From NCBI GenBank assembly GCA_017459445.1, contig JAFUDJ010000019.1, positions 1 through 64,000 on the forward strand: a stretch of DNA of 64,000 nt, read 5' to 3'. The position numbers and the translations under genes are program-made. The DNA is from Prevotella sp. (GTDB taxonomy: Bacteria > Bacteroidota > Bacteroidia > Bacteroidales > Bacteroidaceae). Shown here in pieces: positions 1 through 8,931 of this stretch; within the stretch, counting starts at the first letter, position 1, and every line of letters starts with the position of its first letter. Under the pieces are notes generated by a model, which saw only the letters and a list, made by a program, of their open reading frames with translations, did not search any database and was not told where the DNA came from.

Positions 1-1128
1 GCGGCCCATGGGCACGCTGGTGGCTACGGCGATGCCGCGTTGCTGGTCGTTGTTGACGGCGCAGTAGAAGTGATAGACCACGCCGTCGTGCTTCACCACG
101 TACGACTTGTGGGCGAACATCTCGTCGTAGGGCTTCGAGGGAACGATGAGGTCCTCGCCCTCCCAGTCCTGCCAGTGGATGAGGTCGCGCGAGACGGCGA
201 AGGTGTTGTAGGCGTTGTACTTGCGGGAGGGGTTGTAGGCCGAGAAGTAGAACATGACGTAGAGAGGGGTGGATTCGGTGGCCGAACCACCGAGCACACT
301 GCCGTCCATGCGGACTATCTGGGCGTCGCCGGTGATGATGCCGGGGGCCTCGTGGTAGTAGATGGGGTTCTGCGGGTAGCGCTTCCACTTCTTCAGGTCG
401 TTTGAGAGGGCTATGCCGATGCGCTCGGCCTTCAGGTTGTTCTGGGGGTTGATGCCACCGGCGTTGTAGAACATGACGAAGCGCTTGCCCAGCGTCTGCT
501 GCGGGTCGGCGTAGATGGTGCTCTTATACTGCACCAGCTGCTCCCACCACTGCACGTCCTTGTCGTGGATGCTGAGCAGGGGCCGGTCCCCGGTCTGCCA
601 CTCGTGGGCCCGGGTGACGTCGCCTTGGGTCCACGCTATGCCGATGTTCAGCGGCTCGCGCACGGCCTCGTAGCCCGTGCCGTGACCGCCGATATAGGTC
701 ATCCAGTGGCGGCCCTTATACCTATTTATATTATAGCTGCCGCCCCACGTCCAGTCGATGAGCGCCGGGAATCCGCCGCGCTGGTTGGCGTCCCAGCGCG
801 TCGTGTCGGCGGGATAGCTCAGCAGCCGTCCCTCCCTGCGCCAGTGCAGCAGGTCGTCTGACGAGGCCAGCCACGTCTCGTAGCCCCGGCCGTCCAGCCC
901 GTCCTTGCCGTTGTAGACCACGTAGGTCATCAGCCATTTGTCACCCACGCGGAACACCGTCGGGCAGTCTATCTTGTGGTAGTTGTCCGCAGGGGCCACC
1001 ACCATGCCGTACTTATAGGGCGTGCGCACCTCATCATAGATGCGTTGCATCTCTTGTTGGCTGATACCATCAGCTAATAAAGGTAAAAAGGTAAAAAGGT
1101 AAAAAAGTAAGCCACCTATTACCTTCAT
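1..1128 (-). CDS. Secreted beta-propeller glycosidase (GH43/GH32-like), 3' end outside window
   Basis: The first 376 residues are in the window and the gene runs off the left edge. An N-terminal signal peptide (residues 1-20) is followed by a repeating blade pattern typical of five-bladed propeller glycosidases: DCPTVFRVGDKWLMTYV, ETWLASSDDLLHWRREG, IGIALSNDLKKWKRYP, TFAVSRDLIHWQDWEG. The W/Y-rich 'LxxSxDLxxW' motif at blade ends is characteristic of the GH43/32/62/117/130 group; I cannot pick the family. The ATG at 1128 is chosen because the signal peptide starts there. The hydrophobic core LLFYLFTFLPL is encoded by an octamer repeat, and a second small repeat hairpin sits in frame near residues 279-284. 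It lies 50 bases after the upstream hydrolase and probably acts on plant cell-wall glycans in the periplasm or at the surface. Confidence 0.72.
   Translation of the reverse strand, partial: MKVIGGLLFYLFTFLPLLADGISQQEMQRIYDEVRTPYKYGMVVAPADNYHKIDCPTVFRVGDKWLMTYVVYNGKDGLDGRGYETWLASSDDLLHWRREGRLLSYPADTTRWDANQRGGFPALIDWTWGGSYNINRYKGRHWMTYIGGHGTGYEAVREPLNIGIAWTQGDVTRAHEWQTGDRPLLSIHDKDVQWWEQLVQYKSTIYADPQQTLGKRFVMFYNAGGINPQNNLKAERIGIALSNDLKKWKRYPQNPIYYHEAPGIITGDAQIVRMDGSVLGGSATESTPLYVMFYFSAYNPSRKYNAYNTFAVSRDLIHWQDWEGEDLIVPSKPYDEMFAHKSYVVKHDGVVYHFYCAVNNDQQRGIAVATSVPMGR
276..300 (-). repeat. In-frame hairpin repeat (GGCCGAACC family)
   Basis: CGGTGG-ccgaa-CCACCG forms a 6-bp stem followed by GAGCACACT. 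The same loop and the same trailing AGCACACT occur in the three units at 11113-11215 inside another glycosidase. Here it encodes about SVLGGSATES between two propeller blades. Confidence 0.6.
1077..1110 (-). repeat. TTTTTACC octamer array encoding a signal-peptide core
   Basis: Four head-to-tail GGTAAAAA-type units on the plus strand (TTTTTACC on the coding strand). The same 34 bases occur at 14216-14249 in the signal peptide of another gene. Because 8 is not a multiple of 3, successive units are read in different frames and give LLFYLFTFLPL. Confidence 0.8.
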
Positions 1129-1178
1129 ATTATGATTATTGATTGATGTTGCTTTCATTGCTCTTGTTCTTTACCTTT

Positions 1179-3902
1179 TTATTTTTGAAACAACCAGTCG
1201 ACCTCACCCGACGGACCGTTGAGACCGCAGTCGCGGGGCTTGATGTTGCTTTGGGTAAAACCTGCCACCATCAGGATGCCCTTGGGCAGGCGGATGGTAT
1301 TGCGTCCTGCCGGCAGAGAATACTGGTGAATGTTGACCTTCGGCATCTGGACGATGCTGATGGCATTGGTCAGCAGGGGCTCGGCCTGTCCGAATTCGTT
1401 GCCTGTGGCGTCGATTTCCAGCTTCGGAGCCTTGGCAAACTTGCTGTCGTCGTCCTTGAAGAGACCAATGAGCAGCTTGACAGGCTGCGGACTGTCGTAA
1501 GTGATGCTGGTGCCGACGATGCGCGTGGTGTCGCGGTTTAGCACCAGCGCCTGCAGACCCACGAGTTCAGGGGCCAGCGAATCCACTGGCGTGTCGGGAC
1601 GGTTCTCAAAGAGGATAGCGCCCTTCTGAAGACTGACGAGGTTACAGCCCCCCCCCCCAGCCCCTCCCCTTGAAGGGAGGGGAGTGCCTGCGGACAGGAT
1701 TTGGACATCCGTGGCGGGCTTTGCCGACAGAATGATGACGTCGGTCTGAGCCACGGGGTGCTTCAGCTTTTCAATGTTCTCCTTGAAAGCATCCAGCTCC
1801 TCCTGATAGACCTTGCCCAGCTCGGTCCATGTCTTCATGTGGCCGCCGTCGCCTCCTATGGGAATGCGGCGCTGGGCCGTCTGCATGGAGTTGGCATAGA
1901 GGTAGGTCTTGTCCGTCGCCATGGAAAGCTCGCGCCACCAGCGCTGGCTTTGTTCCAGCAGTGGTAGTGCGGCTTCAAGGCTGGCCAGCCGGTGGGTCCA
2001 CTTGTAGTCGAGCACCTGGCGGGCGGCAAGGACTTTGTAGCGGAAGGCCAGGGCGAAGAGCCAGTAGCAGACGAAGTCCTGGCGGACGCGCTGGAGTTCG
2101 TCGGCGTGGCGGGTGGCTTTCGAGGTGATGCTCCAGACTTCCTCCGCAGCGCGACGTCCGTGGTCGTTGCACTGGTTGACGATGTCCAGCGGTAGCTCGC
2201 CGACATGGGGGAGGCCCTTGTATTCCTTCTCCGCCCACTCGATGAGCTTCTCACCCTCCGGTCCGCAGCTCTCATAGAAGCCGGGATAGATGGTGTATTT
2301 GTAAGGATTCACCAGCTGTCCCATCGTCATGCCGAGCAGCAGCGTCTGGCGGTTGCCCTCGGTGATGCCGAAGCGCCGCAGCAGCTTGGGCGCTATCTCG
2401 CCCGCCTCGTCGTAGGCTGTCAGCAAGTGGTCGGCACTGACGGAGTCGATGCCGTAGTAGTCGGCCAACTCATGTGTCCAATAGGAGCGCTCGGAGATGA
2501 CAGCGGCCAAACCGCTGTCCACTGTGTAGGGGCGGTTGTCGTTCCATGCATAGCGGCCCCAAGCGCGGTACCACATCCAGTCGCGGTCCAGCTGCTTCAA
2601 ACGTTCGCCGTTAGGCAGGCGGTCTGCCGTGTAGGGCCAGTCCCAATAGGAGGCCTGCGGATAAAGGTGGAGACCCTTCGAGTGGTGCACGCGGTGCATG
2701 GCTTGAATAGCTTTCTGTATGAAAGCAGGCGACGACCAGCGCCACGGTTCCAAATTGGCCAGTATGTGTACATTATCTATATGTACGGGGGCGGCAGCGG
2801 CCAGCTGACGGTGCGTCTCTCCCCACGGGCCTCCAGGCTTGTAGGTGGTCAGTGACTCACCCGTATACTTCGACATGGTGTAGATGTTTGGATACAGCGG
2901 CAATGCCTCCTTCAATACCCTTGGCCCGTCGGTATCGTGAGAACGGAGCACAATGGGGGGAATGTCCGTTCGGCCAGAAGCCTGCAAGCCGTCCTTGATG
3001 CCGGGGATGATGGTTTCCGTCATCCACTTGATGTCGTCGTCGATGCCGCTGATAGCCTCGCCGAGGCACACCAGCAGTCCCACGTTGGGATACTTCTCGA
3101 TAAAGGCGGCAATGCTTTTGCGCGTATAGTCTGAGATGAGCGGCGTGATGGGGCGGTGGCGGTCCTGTGTCTTCAGGCCGTAGTGGTCGGCAAAGGGCTT
3201 CGAGAGGATGATGTTGTAGAACATTTGGATGATGGCAATGCCACGTCGGTCGGCCTCATGGGTGAGGAACGAGAATACCTCCTCATTCTTCTTAAACGTT
3301 TCTTCGTCGACTTCGAGGGCGAAGGGATAGTCCTTCAGCTTCACCAGCGAGGCAAACGGGTGGCCGTTCCACAGGTAGAGCGAGTTCATCTTGTTCTCCA
3401 CCATCATATCAAGGTACTTTATCCATTCCACCTTGTCGTAGAACCATGGGAAGTTCTCCGGTGTGTAGGGATATTCATAGACCCCATGCCCCGGCAGATA
3501 GACCGGTTTCTGCAGTCCGATGCAAGTGCCGCGCATGACCATCTGTGGTGCGTCCGTCGTGGGCTGCACACCCTCTAAAGTTCCCGCCATTTTTATGCGC
3601 TCGGCCAGCTCCACGCAACCGTAGATGACACCCGTGGCGTCGTTGCCACTTATCGTAATACCTCTCTTGTCTTTAGAGATAGTGTAACCTTCTGCATTTC
3701 CGCTACTTGCATTGGTCAGCGAGATGCGCATGCCTTTATTCGGTGTCACCTCATAGCCCAGTGCCGTCAACTTCTCCGTCAAGTATTCCTTGGCATACTG
3801 TTCGCGCTGCGACGCCTGTTTGCTGGTCACAATATTCACTTTCTGCGCTATGGCAACTATAGCCATGCACAGCACCATGCCTAAAGCAGCTATTCTTTTC
3901 AT
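1179..3902 (-). CDS. Secreted glycoside hydrolase with GH67-type N-terminal domain
   Basis: 907 residues. Signal peptide 1-19 (cleavage near AIAQ), then an alpha/beta domain at about 20-130 (KVNIVTSKQASQREQYA...) of the kind that precedes GH67, GH20, GH84 and GH115 barrels. A (beta/alpha)8-type catalytic region spans about 150-500, with EWIKYLDMMVENKMNSLYLW, EADRRGIAIIQMFYN and VGLLVCLGEA; the Glu in CLGEA is a candidate catalytic residue. The C-terminal 200 residues look like a beta-sandwich. Likely a uronidase or related exo-enzyme on pectin side chains; GH138- or GH115-like enzymes are alternatives I cannot separate. An 11-base C tract and an inverted repeat (1648-1685) are carried in frame and encode a Gly/Pro-rich stretch. 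It follows a terminator at 3924, so it probably has its own promoter. Confidence 0.68.
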   Translation of the reverse strand: MKRIAALGMVLCMAIVAIAQKVNIVTSKQASQREQYAKEYLTEKLTALGYEVTPNKGMRISLTNASSGNAEGYTISKDKRGITISGNDATGVIYGCVELAERIKMAGTLEGVQPTTDAPQMVMRGTCIGLQKPVYLPGHGVYEYPYTPENFPWFYDKVEWIKYLDMMVENKMNSLYLWNGHPFASLVKLKDYPFALEVDEETFKKNEEVFSFLTHEADRRGIAIIQMFYNIILSKPFADHYGLKTQDRHRPITPLISDYTRKSIAAFIEKYPNVGLLVCLGEAISGIDDDIKWMTETIIPGIKDGLQASGRTDIPPIVLRSHDTDGPRVLKEALPLYPNIYTMSKYTGESLTTYKPGGPWGETHRQLAAAAPVHIDNVHILANLEPWRWSSPAFIQKAIQAMHRVHHSKGLHLYPQASYWDWPYTADRLPNGERLKQLDRDWMWYRAWGRYAWNDNRPYTVDSGLAAVISERSYWTHELADYYGIDSVSADHLLTAYDEAGEIAPKLLRRFGITEGNRQTLLLGMTMGQLVNPYKYTIYPGFYESCGPEGEKLIEWAEKEYKGLPHVGELPLDIVNQCNDHGRRAAEEVWSITSKATRHADELQRVRQDFVCYWLFALAFRYKVLAARQVLDYKWTHRLASLEAALPLLEQSQRWWRELSMATDKTYLYANSMQTAQRRIPIGGDGGHMKTWTELGKVYQEELDAFKENIEKLKHPVAQTDVIILSAKPATDVQILSAGTPLPSRGGAGGGGCNLVSLQKGAILFENRPDTPVDSLAPELVGLQALVLNRDTTRIVGTSITYDSPQPVKLLIGLFKDDDSKFAKAPKLEIDATGNEFGQAEPLLTNAISIVQMPKVNIHQYSLPAGRNTIRLPKGILMVAGFTQSNIKPRDCGLNGPSGEVDWLFQK
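1648..1685 (-). repeat. C11 homopolymer plus inverted repeat inside a gene
   Basis: Eleven consecutive C residues (1648-1658) are followed by CCCCTCCCCT-tga-AGGGAGGGGAG, a near-perfect inverted repeat. It encodes PLPSRGGAGGGG in a linker before the C-terminal domain. A tract this long is prone to slipped-strand length change, which would shift the frame. Confidence 0.75.
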
Positions 3903-3923
3903 TCTCTTGGTCCTTTTATATAT

Positions 3924-3963
3924 AAAAAGGACTGATGACGAGCTTAAATGTCATCAGCCCTTT
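3924..3963 (-). terminator. Intrinsic terminator after the outer-membrane barrel gene
   Basis: On the minus strand GGGCTGATGAC pairs with GTCATCAGTCC across a 10-base loop and is followed by TTTTTATATA. Confidence 0.8.
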
Positions 3964-3987
3964 GGCTTACGCAACTTCCCGTTAGGG

Positions 3988-6840
3988 CTATCGCTTCTTT
4001 GGCTTTTGGGAAAAACGGTAGCTGATGCTGAGAAGAACGTAGCGACGGAGGCTATTGATCCACGTCTCGGTACGGCCTTGAGCATTGACATGGTATTTCA
4101 AGTTGGACACTTGGCCCAGCAGGTCGTAGGCTTTCAACTTGGCCACCCAGCGGCCCTTGGCCAGCGATTTAGTGAGCGAAGCATTCCAATAGAGGCGGTT
4201 GTCGTTTAGCTCCGAATCGGTGTAGCCACGACGGTGGTATAAGTCAAGGTCGGTGTCGATGGTGAAGTTCAGCGGCAGTTTGTATTGGGCATAGAGACCG
4301 TAGGAGATGTTCCAGATGTTATCGGGCAGGACATTCGTGAAATCCAGCGAGCGGTTCAGATGTTGCCATGCCAGTTCTCCGCGCAGGGTGCAGTTGAGGT
4401 TGCCCTTCTGGTAGCGTAGGCGGGGCTTCCAGCGGGCGTAGGTGGTCAGCACGCGACTCAGTTCCGTGGATGTGCTGCCACTGACACTGGCGAGGTCGGT
4501 GCTCTTTTCTAACGCCAGACGCAGCTCGTTCTCCAGGTGGAACAGCTTCTTGCCGCCCAGGGCACGGCGGTGACTCAGGGTGGATGACAACTTCCAGTTG
4601 CCCGACTTAATGTTTTCCGCGCGGTAGGTACGTACGCCCGTCACGGGGTCGTAGTCGTAGCCCTGAGCCCAGGCGTTGCGCTTGGCGGTGGCCTGCAACT
4701 CAATGCGCATTACTTGGTCGATAGAGTCGATACGTGCCGTGTATTCTGCCTTGAACTGATGCTCCGTCTGTATCTTCAGGTCGGGATTGCCGAGGCGGAC
4801 GTACAGCGGGTTGGTGGTGTTGGGGAAGGTAATCAGGTTAGAGATGAGGGGCGTCCTCTGGGAGAGCTGATAGTTACCGTAGAGTTGCTTGCTGCGCCCC
4901 TTGGTCTTGCGGTTGGCCAGAAAGAAGTAACCAAAAGGTTCGAACAGCGTGTAGTGGCGGGTGAGGGAGGTTTGGTAGGGCTGGCTGTCGTAGCTCATGC
5001 GCTGGCGGTCGAACGAGACGGGCAGGGTGACGTGAAGGTTCATGGTCCAACCGTTCTCCTTGGCGAAGGCATAGTAGCTGAAGTCCACGCCCGTGTTGTG
5101 CCTGAAGCCCCGCGTGGTCTGATAGCGGGTGTTGTCGAGGTCGGGTAATAGGGGCAGCGATTCACCGGTAGCCAGATATTCCAGCTGGTCGTTGTTGCGG
5201 CGTGAAGGGCTGATGCCGTAGTAGGGACTCAGGTGGAAGTGCTCCGACAGATGCAGGTTGTAACTGATGCGGGCTGTCAGCGAGTAGTTGTCTGACGGCG
5301 ATTCCGTGCGGCGGTGCTGGTAGTCGGTGGTGCTTATATTATAAAAGGTATAGTGGTGCCAACTCTCACTCTTGGGGCTAAACGTGCGCTGGTAGCTGCC
5401 CGACAGGGAGAAGTCGATGTTGTCGCCCGAGGGTAGTTTCAGCGAGAGGCTGTTGTGCAAATTGCCCCACAGGCGGCCCTGCCTGTTCCACGAGCGGCTG
5501 CGCACGGCGTTGGTGCTGTCGGCAAAGAGCTGGTCGGCGGCAGTCAGCGACCAGTTCTCACTCTCCGACTTCTGCCGCTCATACTCAAGGTTGAGCCACG
5601 AGTTGAAGAAGACCTTCGTGTGCAGGCGCAGCTGGTTGCTCAGGCTCAGCCGGGCAGGCATGTCGCGACGCGTACCCTCCGACTGTGAGAACGTAGAACC
5701 GTTGTTGAGGTAGGTTTCTCCAAGGGAGCGCGTCTCGGCGCGGTCGTCCTTCCACTCGGCACGCACCTCCGTATTGTTCTGCAGGCGCCCCTCCATGCTG
5801 TTCACCATGAACATGCCACCCACCTGTTTGAAGTGGCGGTCGCCCGCCTGATTGGTCTTGCCCTTGTCCTTGCCCTCGTCGTTGAAGTCGATGCTCTCGT
5901 TGACGTTGTTCGCCCCGCCGAACAGTACGGCGCGGGTATGGTCGGTATAGCGCAGGCCGAAGCCCTTCAGCCGGTAGCGCTCATCCGTCCCGTAGCCAGC
6001 TTCCAAGTTGGCCGTACCGCCGATGCTGTACTCGCGCTTCAGAATGACGTCCATGGTGTATTCCTTCTTGTCCTCGTCGTTGTTGCCGGTGTACAGTTGC
6101 CAGTCGGTCTGCTTCTTGTAGACCTCGACGTTCTTCACCGTGTAGTACGGCAGATTGTCGAGCATCACCTTGTTCTTGCCCTTGAAGAAGTCGGCGCCGT
6201 TCAGCGTCAGGTTGTCCACCTTCTTGCCGTTGACAAAGATTTCGCCCTCCTCCGTCAGTTCCACGCCGGGCAGTTGCTTGATGAGGCCGTCGAGCATGGA
6301 GCCTTCGGGCACGTTGAAGGCATCGGCATTGTAAACCAGCGTGTCGCCCCGCCACACCATCTTGACCTTCGTGGCCTTGACCACCACCTCGTCCAGCTCG
6401 CCGCCCTCATGGTGATGAGCCTTGGCGGTTTTCTTCATATAGACGGGCGGTCCTTCGATTTCCCTGACCCGTCGGCCGATGTGCTTCACCTCGTACGGCA
6501 CGTAAGTGGTCTCGTAGTTCGGATGCTCCACCTTGATGATGTAACGGCCCGGCTCATGGATGATGAGGCCGTAATCTATGCTGACCGTGCGCTTCATGCC
6601 CGTCATGTAGCTGCTACGCTCCATCAGCTGGATGGTGTCCTGCACGACGGTAGAGTCCGCCCGTAGCAGCGACGCCCGCCCATCCTTCGGCACCGGCGCC
6701 TTGGTGAATGAGTCGCATACCCGGCCGTGCAGCCATATATTCTTCTCCTTCTTGGCAGGAATGCTGTCAACTTTCGTTCCTTGCGCCCAGAGTGCAGACA
6801 CGCCAAGGGCTAAGAAGAGTATCATGATACCTTTCTTCAT
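3988..6840 (-). CDS. Outer-membrane beta-barrel protein with TonB-plug-like domain
   Basis: About 950 residues from the ATG at 6840 (a TTG three codons upstream is less likely). Signal peptide MKKGIMILFLALGVSALWAQ, a carboxypeptidase-regulatory-like beta-sandwich (about 30-125), then a plug-like segment with DELDEVVVKATKVKMVWRGD, LIKQLPGVELTEEGEIFVNG and LNGADFFKG. The rest is alternating aromatic strands of a large barrel and ends near RYVLLSISYRFSQKPKKR. This is the 'outer membrane protein beta-barrel' relative of TonB receptors. No SusD-like partner is next to it. It is the last gene of the sigma factor unit and starts 26 bases after the TlpA-like gene, so the barrel is probably the effector of that regulatory unit. 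Confidence 0.82.
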   Translation of the reverse strand: MKKGIMILFLALGVSALWAQGTKVDSIPAKKEKNIWLHGRVCDSFTKAPVPKDGRASLLRADSTVVQDTIQLMERSSYMTGMKRTVSIDYGLIIHEPGRYIIKVEHPNYETTYVPYEVKHIGRRVREIEGPPVYMKKTAKAHHHEGGELDEVVVKATKVKMVWRGDTLVYNADAFNVPEGSMLDGLIKQLPGVELTEEGEIFVNGKKVDNLTLNGADFFKGKNKVMLDNLPYYTVKNVEVYKKQTDWQLYTGNNDEDKKEYTMDVILKREYSIGGTANLEAGYGTDERYRLKGFGLRYTDHTRAVLFGGANNVNESIDFNDEGKDKGKTNQAGDRHFKQVGGMFMVNSMEGRLQNNTEVRAEWKDDRAETRSLGETYLNNGSTFSQSEGTRRDMPARLSLSNQLRLHTKVFFNSWLNLEYERQKSESENWSLTAADQLFADSTNAVRSRSWNRQGRLWGNLHNSLSLKLPSGDNIDFSLSGSYQRTFSPKSESWHHYTFYNISTTDYQHRRTESPSDNYSLTARISYNLHLSEHFHLSPYYGISPSRRNNDQLEYLATGESLPLLPDLDNTRYQTTRGFRHNTGVDFSYYAFAKENGWTMNLHVTLPVSFDRQRMSYDSQPYQTSLTRHYTLFEPFGYFFLANRKTKGRSKQLYGNYQLSQRTPLISNLITFPNTTNPLYVRLGNPDLKIQTEHQFKAEYTARIDSIDQVMRIELQATAKRNAWAQGYDYDPVTGVRTYRAENIKSGNWKLSSTLSHRRALGGKKLFHLENELRLALEKSTDLASVSGSTSTELSRVLTTYARWKPRLRYQKGNLNCTLRGELAWQHLNRSLDFTNVLPDNIWNISYGLYAQYKLPLNFTIDTDLDLYHRRGYTDSELNDNRLYWNASLTKSLAKGRWVAKLKAYDLLGQVSNLKYHVNAQGRTETWINSLRRYVLLSISYRFSQKPKKR

Positions 6841-6866
6841 CGTGTACAAGTTATGTCTAACGGAAA

Positions 6867-8879
6867 CTACTTTAAAGGCAGGCTGCGGATGTACTCTTTC
6901 AGCGTGTTGCCTAGAAGGCCGATGGCGGCGATGCGGCCCTTGGGGTCGAAGACGATGCTTTCAGGCAGGGCTTGGATGCCGTAGGCTTGTATGGCCGCTG
7001 CCGTCCACTGCTCGTAAGAGTTGATGGAGTCGGCGGGGACCGACAGGTGTTCGTAGGTCAGGTTGCGGGCCTTGACGTAGCGTCGCCACGACTCCTTGTC
7101 GCTGTCGAGGGCCAAGCCGATGACGCGCAGGTTCTTGCCGGCATGCTCCTTGGCCAGCTGCTTCATGGCCTTGCAGCTGCTGCGCGTCAGGTTCTCGCGT
7201 GTCGACCAGAAGTTGAGCACCACGTAGTCGCCCCGTCCGATGTAGTCGCTGAGCCGGTGGCTGACGCCCAGCGTGTCGATGCACTCGGCATCGTGGAACT
7301 TCGTACCGGGCTGGCGCTTCTGCAAGCCTTCGTACCACTGCCAGACGGGTTGCAGGGCTACGTGGTCGGCATACGGGCGGTCTTTCTTCAGGTAGCGCGA
7401 CAGTTCGTCGAGCGTCATGGTGGTGTAGTTGTCGGCCAGGTACCAGACGGGGATGAGGTTGTCCGCATTCTCCTCGATGAGCTGCATCTGCAGCTGATGG
7501 GCGTCGACCGACAGGCGGTTGAAGCCCTCAGTGTCCATGACCTCGAAGTCGTGGTTGAAGCCGAACTCGCTCGTGTACTTGTGCAGTTCAGGCTTCAGTG
7601 CGTCCAGTCGGCGCTGGCACTCGGCAAAGCGCTCGTTCAGAGGTGAGCCCGTCAGCGTCATCTGCGTGAGGTCGACGGTGGTGGGGATGCTGTCGGCGAA
7701 GAGCAGCATGCGGTGGCCTTTGCCGTCGGACACCTCTAACAACTGGTCCTTGGCGAAGTCGGCCGTCAGCGAGAACTGCTGGTGACCGGTCTCTGCCTCG
7801 TAGGCCTCCTGCTTGGGGTAGACGGGCTGTACTTTGATGGGCAGGGCTTCCTGAGTCGCAGGTCCCGTCAGCGATACCTCCACGGTTTGGGGAACGGTGT
7901 GTTTGTATAAATGGTACCGCGTATACTGCAGTGGCAACAGCCGCAGCTCGTCGGTCTTCACGAAGGGGCCTATGTTCTTGCTCATATATTCCACGGAGAG
8001 TGGAATGGAAGACGAGACGCACTTGCTCAATTGCTCCGCCGCCTTATGCAGTATACGGCTACGCACAGTGCCTGCTTCTGACTCACCAAGGCCAGGCGTG
8101 GCTTTCAGAATCTCCGTGTACTGCCGTGTGCTCAGTTTGCCCTTGTAGCCCTCCAGCAGATTCTTTGCCATGTAGGCGATGGCGTCGCAGTTCTGCTCGT
8201 TGCCGCTCTGTTGGTTTTGCTGGTAGAGGCCGTTGAGGTATTGTATCTGCGAGAGCAGCGTCTCGTAGAGGGCGCGCTCGCTCTGGCTGATGGGGCGGCG
8301 GGCCGTCCGGTCACGCGGTTCCCACGGGTTGTCCTGCCGGAAGGGCTGCATCTGCCAGATGCCGCCGTAGAGCTTGAACAGCAGGCCGTCGATGGTGTGG
8401 CAGGGCTGTCCGCTGCGGTCGGTGAAGTCTGTGGCGCACCACAGCATGCCATAGCTGGTCAGCCCGTCGGCATCGAGGAAGTTGAGGAGACGGAAGTTGT
8501 AGTTGTCCTTCAGGTCGTAGGTGCCTACGATGCCGCTGTAGTAGTTGTCCTTGCGCTCGTAGACGAGCGTGGCAAAAGGCTTCTCGCCGTCTTGCGTGGA
8601 GTGGAAGTAGCTGCTGGCGGCCTGTGGCACCAGCTGGCTGAAGGTATTGAGCAGCGAGGTCAGGGCAACGGGTGTTGCCGGGCCGTCGGCGGTGGTGACG
8701 TACTTGAAGGTCCACTGCTGCTGATTGTGGCTCCAATGGGTGTCGAGGGCCATCAGTTCGCTGCTTTGCAGGAAGGTGCCGATGGCACGGTCCATAACCT
8801 CGATGCCGTCAGACGGCTGAGCGTTGAGCGTCAGGCACAGGGCGAGTGCCAAGGTGAGGATGTTAAGTCGAAGTCTCAT
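6867..8879 (-). CDS. TlpA/thioredoxin-fold periplasmic protein lacking CxxC
   Basis: About 670 residues; a start at 8891 would add MIPP. Signal peptide MRLRLNILTLALALCLTLNAQ. Roughly 500 residues have no domain I recognise, then a TlpA/AhpC-like thioredoxin fold occupies about 530-670: GRGDYVVLNFWS, LRVIGLALDSDKESWRRYV, YGIQALPESIVFDPKGRI. Where active members have W-C-x-x-C after FW, this one reads FWSTRENLTRSSCKAM, so only one Cys remains and the disulfide chemistry should be lost. It sits between the anti-sigma-like gene and the outer-membrane barrel gene, which suggests a binding, sensing or chaperone role within that unit. Confidence 0.75.
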   Translation of the reverse strand: MRLRLNILTLALALCLTLNAQPSDGIEVMDRAIGTFLQSSELMALDTHWSHNQQQWTFKYVTTADGPATPVALTSLLNTFSQLVPQAASSYFHSTQDGEKPFATLVYERKDNYYSGIVGTYDLKDNYNFRLLNFLDADGLTSYGMLWCATDFTDRSGQPCHTIDGLLFKLYGGIWQMQPFRQDNPWEPRDRTARRPISQSERALYETLLSQIQYLNGLYQQNQQSGNEQNCDAIAYMAKNLLEGYKGKLSTRQYTEILKATPGLGESEAGTVRSRILHKAAEQLSKCVSSSIPLSVEYMSKNIGPFVKTDELRLLPLQYTRYHLYKHTVPQTVEVSLTGPATQEALPIKVQPVYPKQEAYEAETGHQQFSLTADFAKDQLLEVSDGKGHRMLLFADSIPTTVDLTQMTLTGSPLNERFAECQRRLDALKPELHKYTSEFGFNHDFEVMDTEGFNRLSVDAHQLQMQLIEENADNLIPVWYLADNYTTMTLDELSRYLKKDRPYADHVALQPVWQWYEGLQKRQPGTKFHDAECIDTLGVSHRLSDYIGRGDYVVLNFWSTRENLTRSSCKAMKQLAKEHAGKNLRVIGLALDSDKESWRRYVKARNLTYEHLSVPADSINSYEQWTAAAIQAYGIQALPESIVFDPKGRIAAIGLLGNTLKEYIRSLPLK

Positions 8880-8931
8880 GGGTGGTATCATATTATTTTA
8901 ATTTCTATTTTTTCAATTTTTAAATTCCTTA

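Noticed and set aside
3988-6840. SusC
   Set aside because: It lacks the size and the SusD partner, and its plug differs; it fits the outer-membrane beta-barrel family without SusD.
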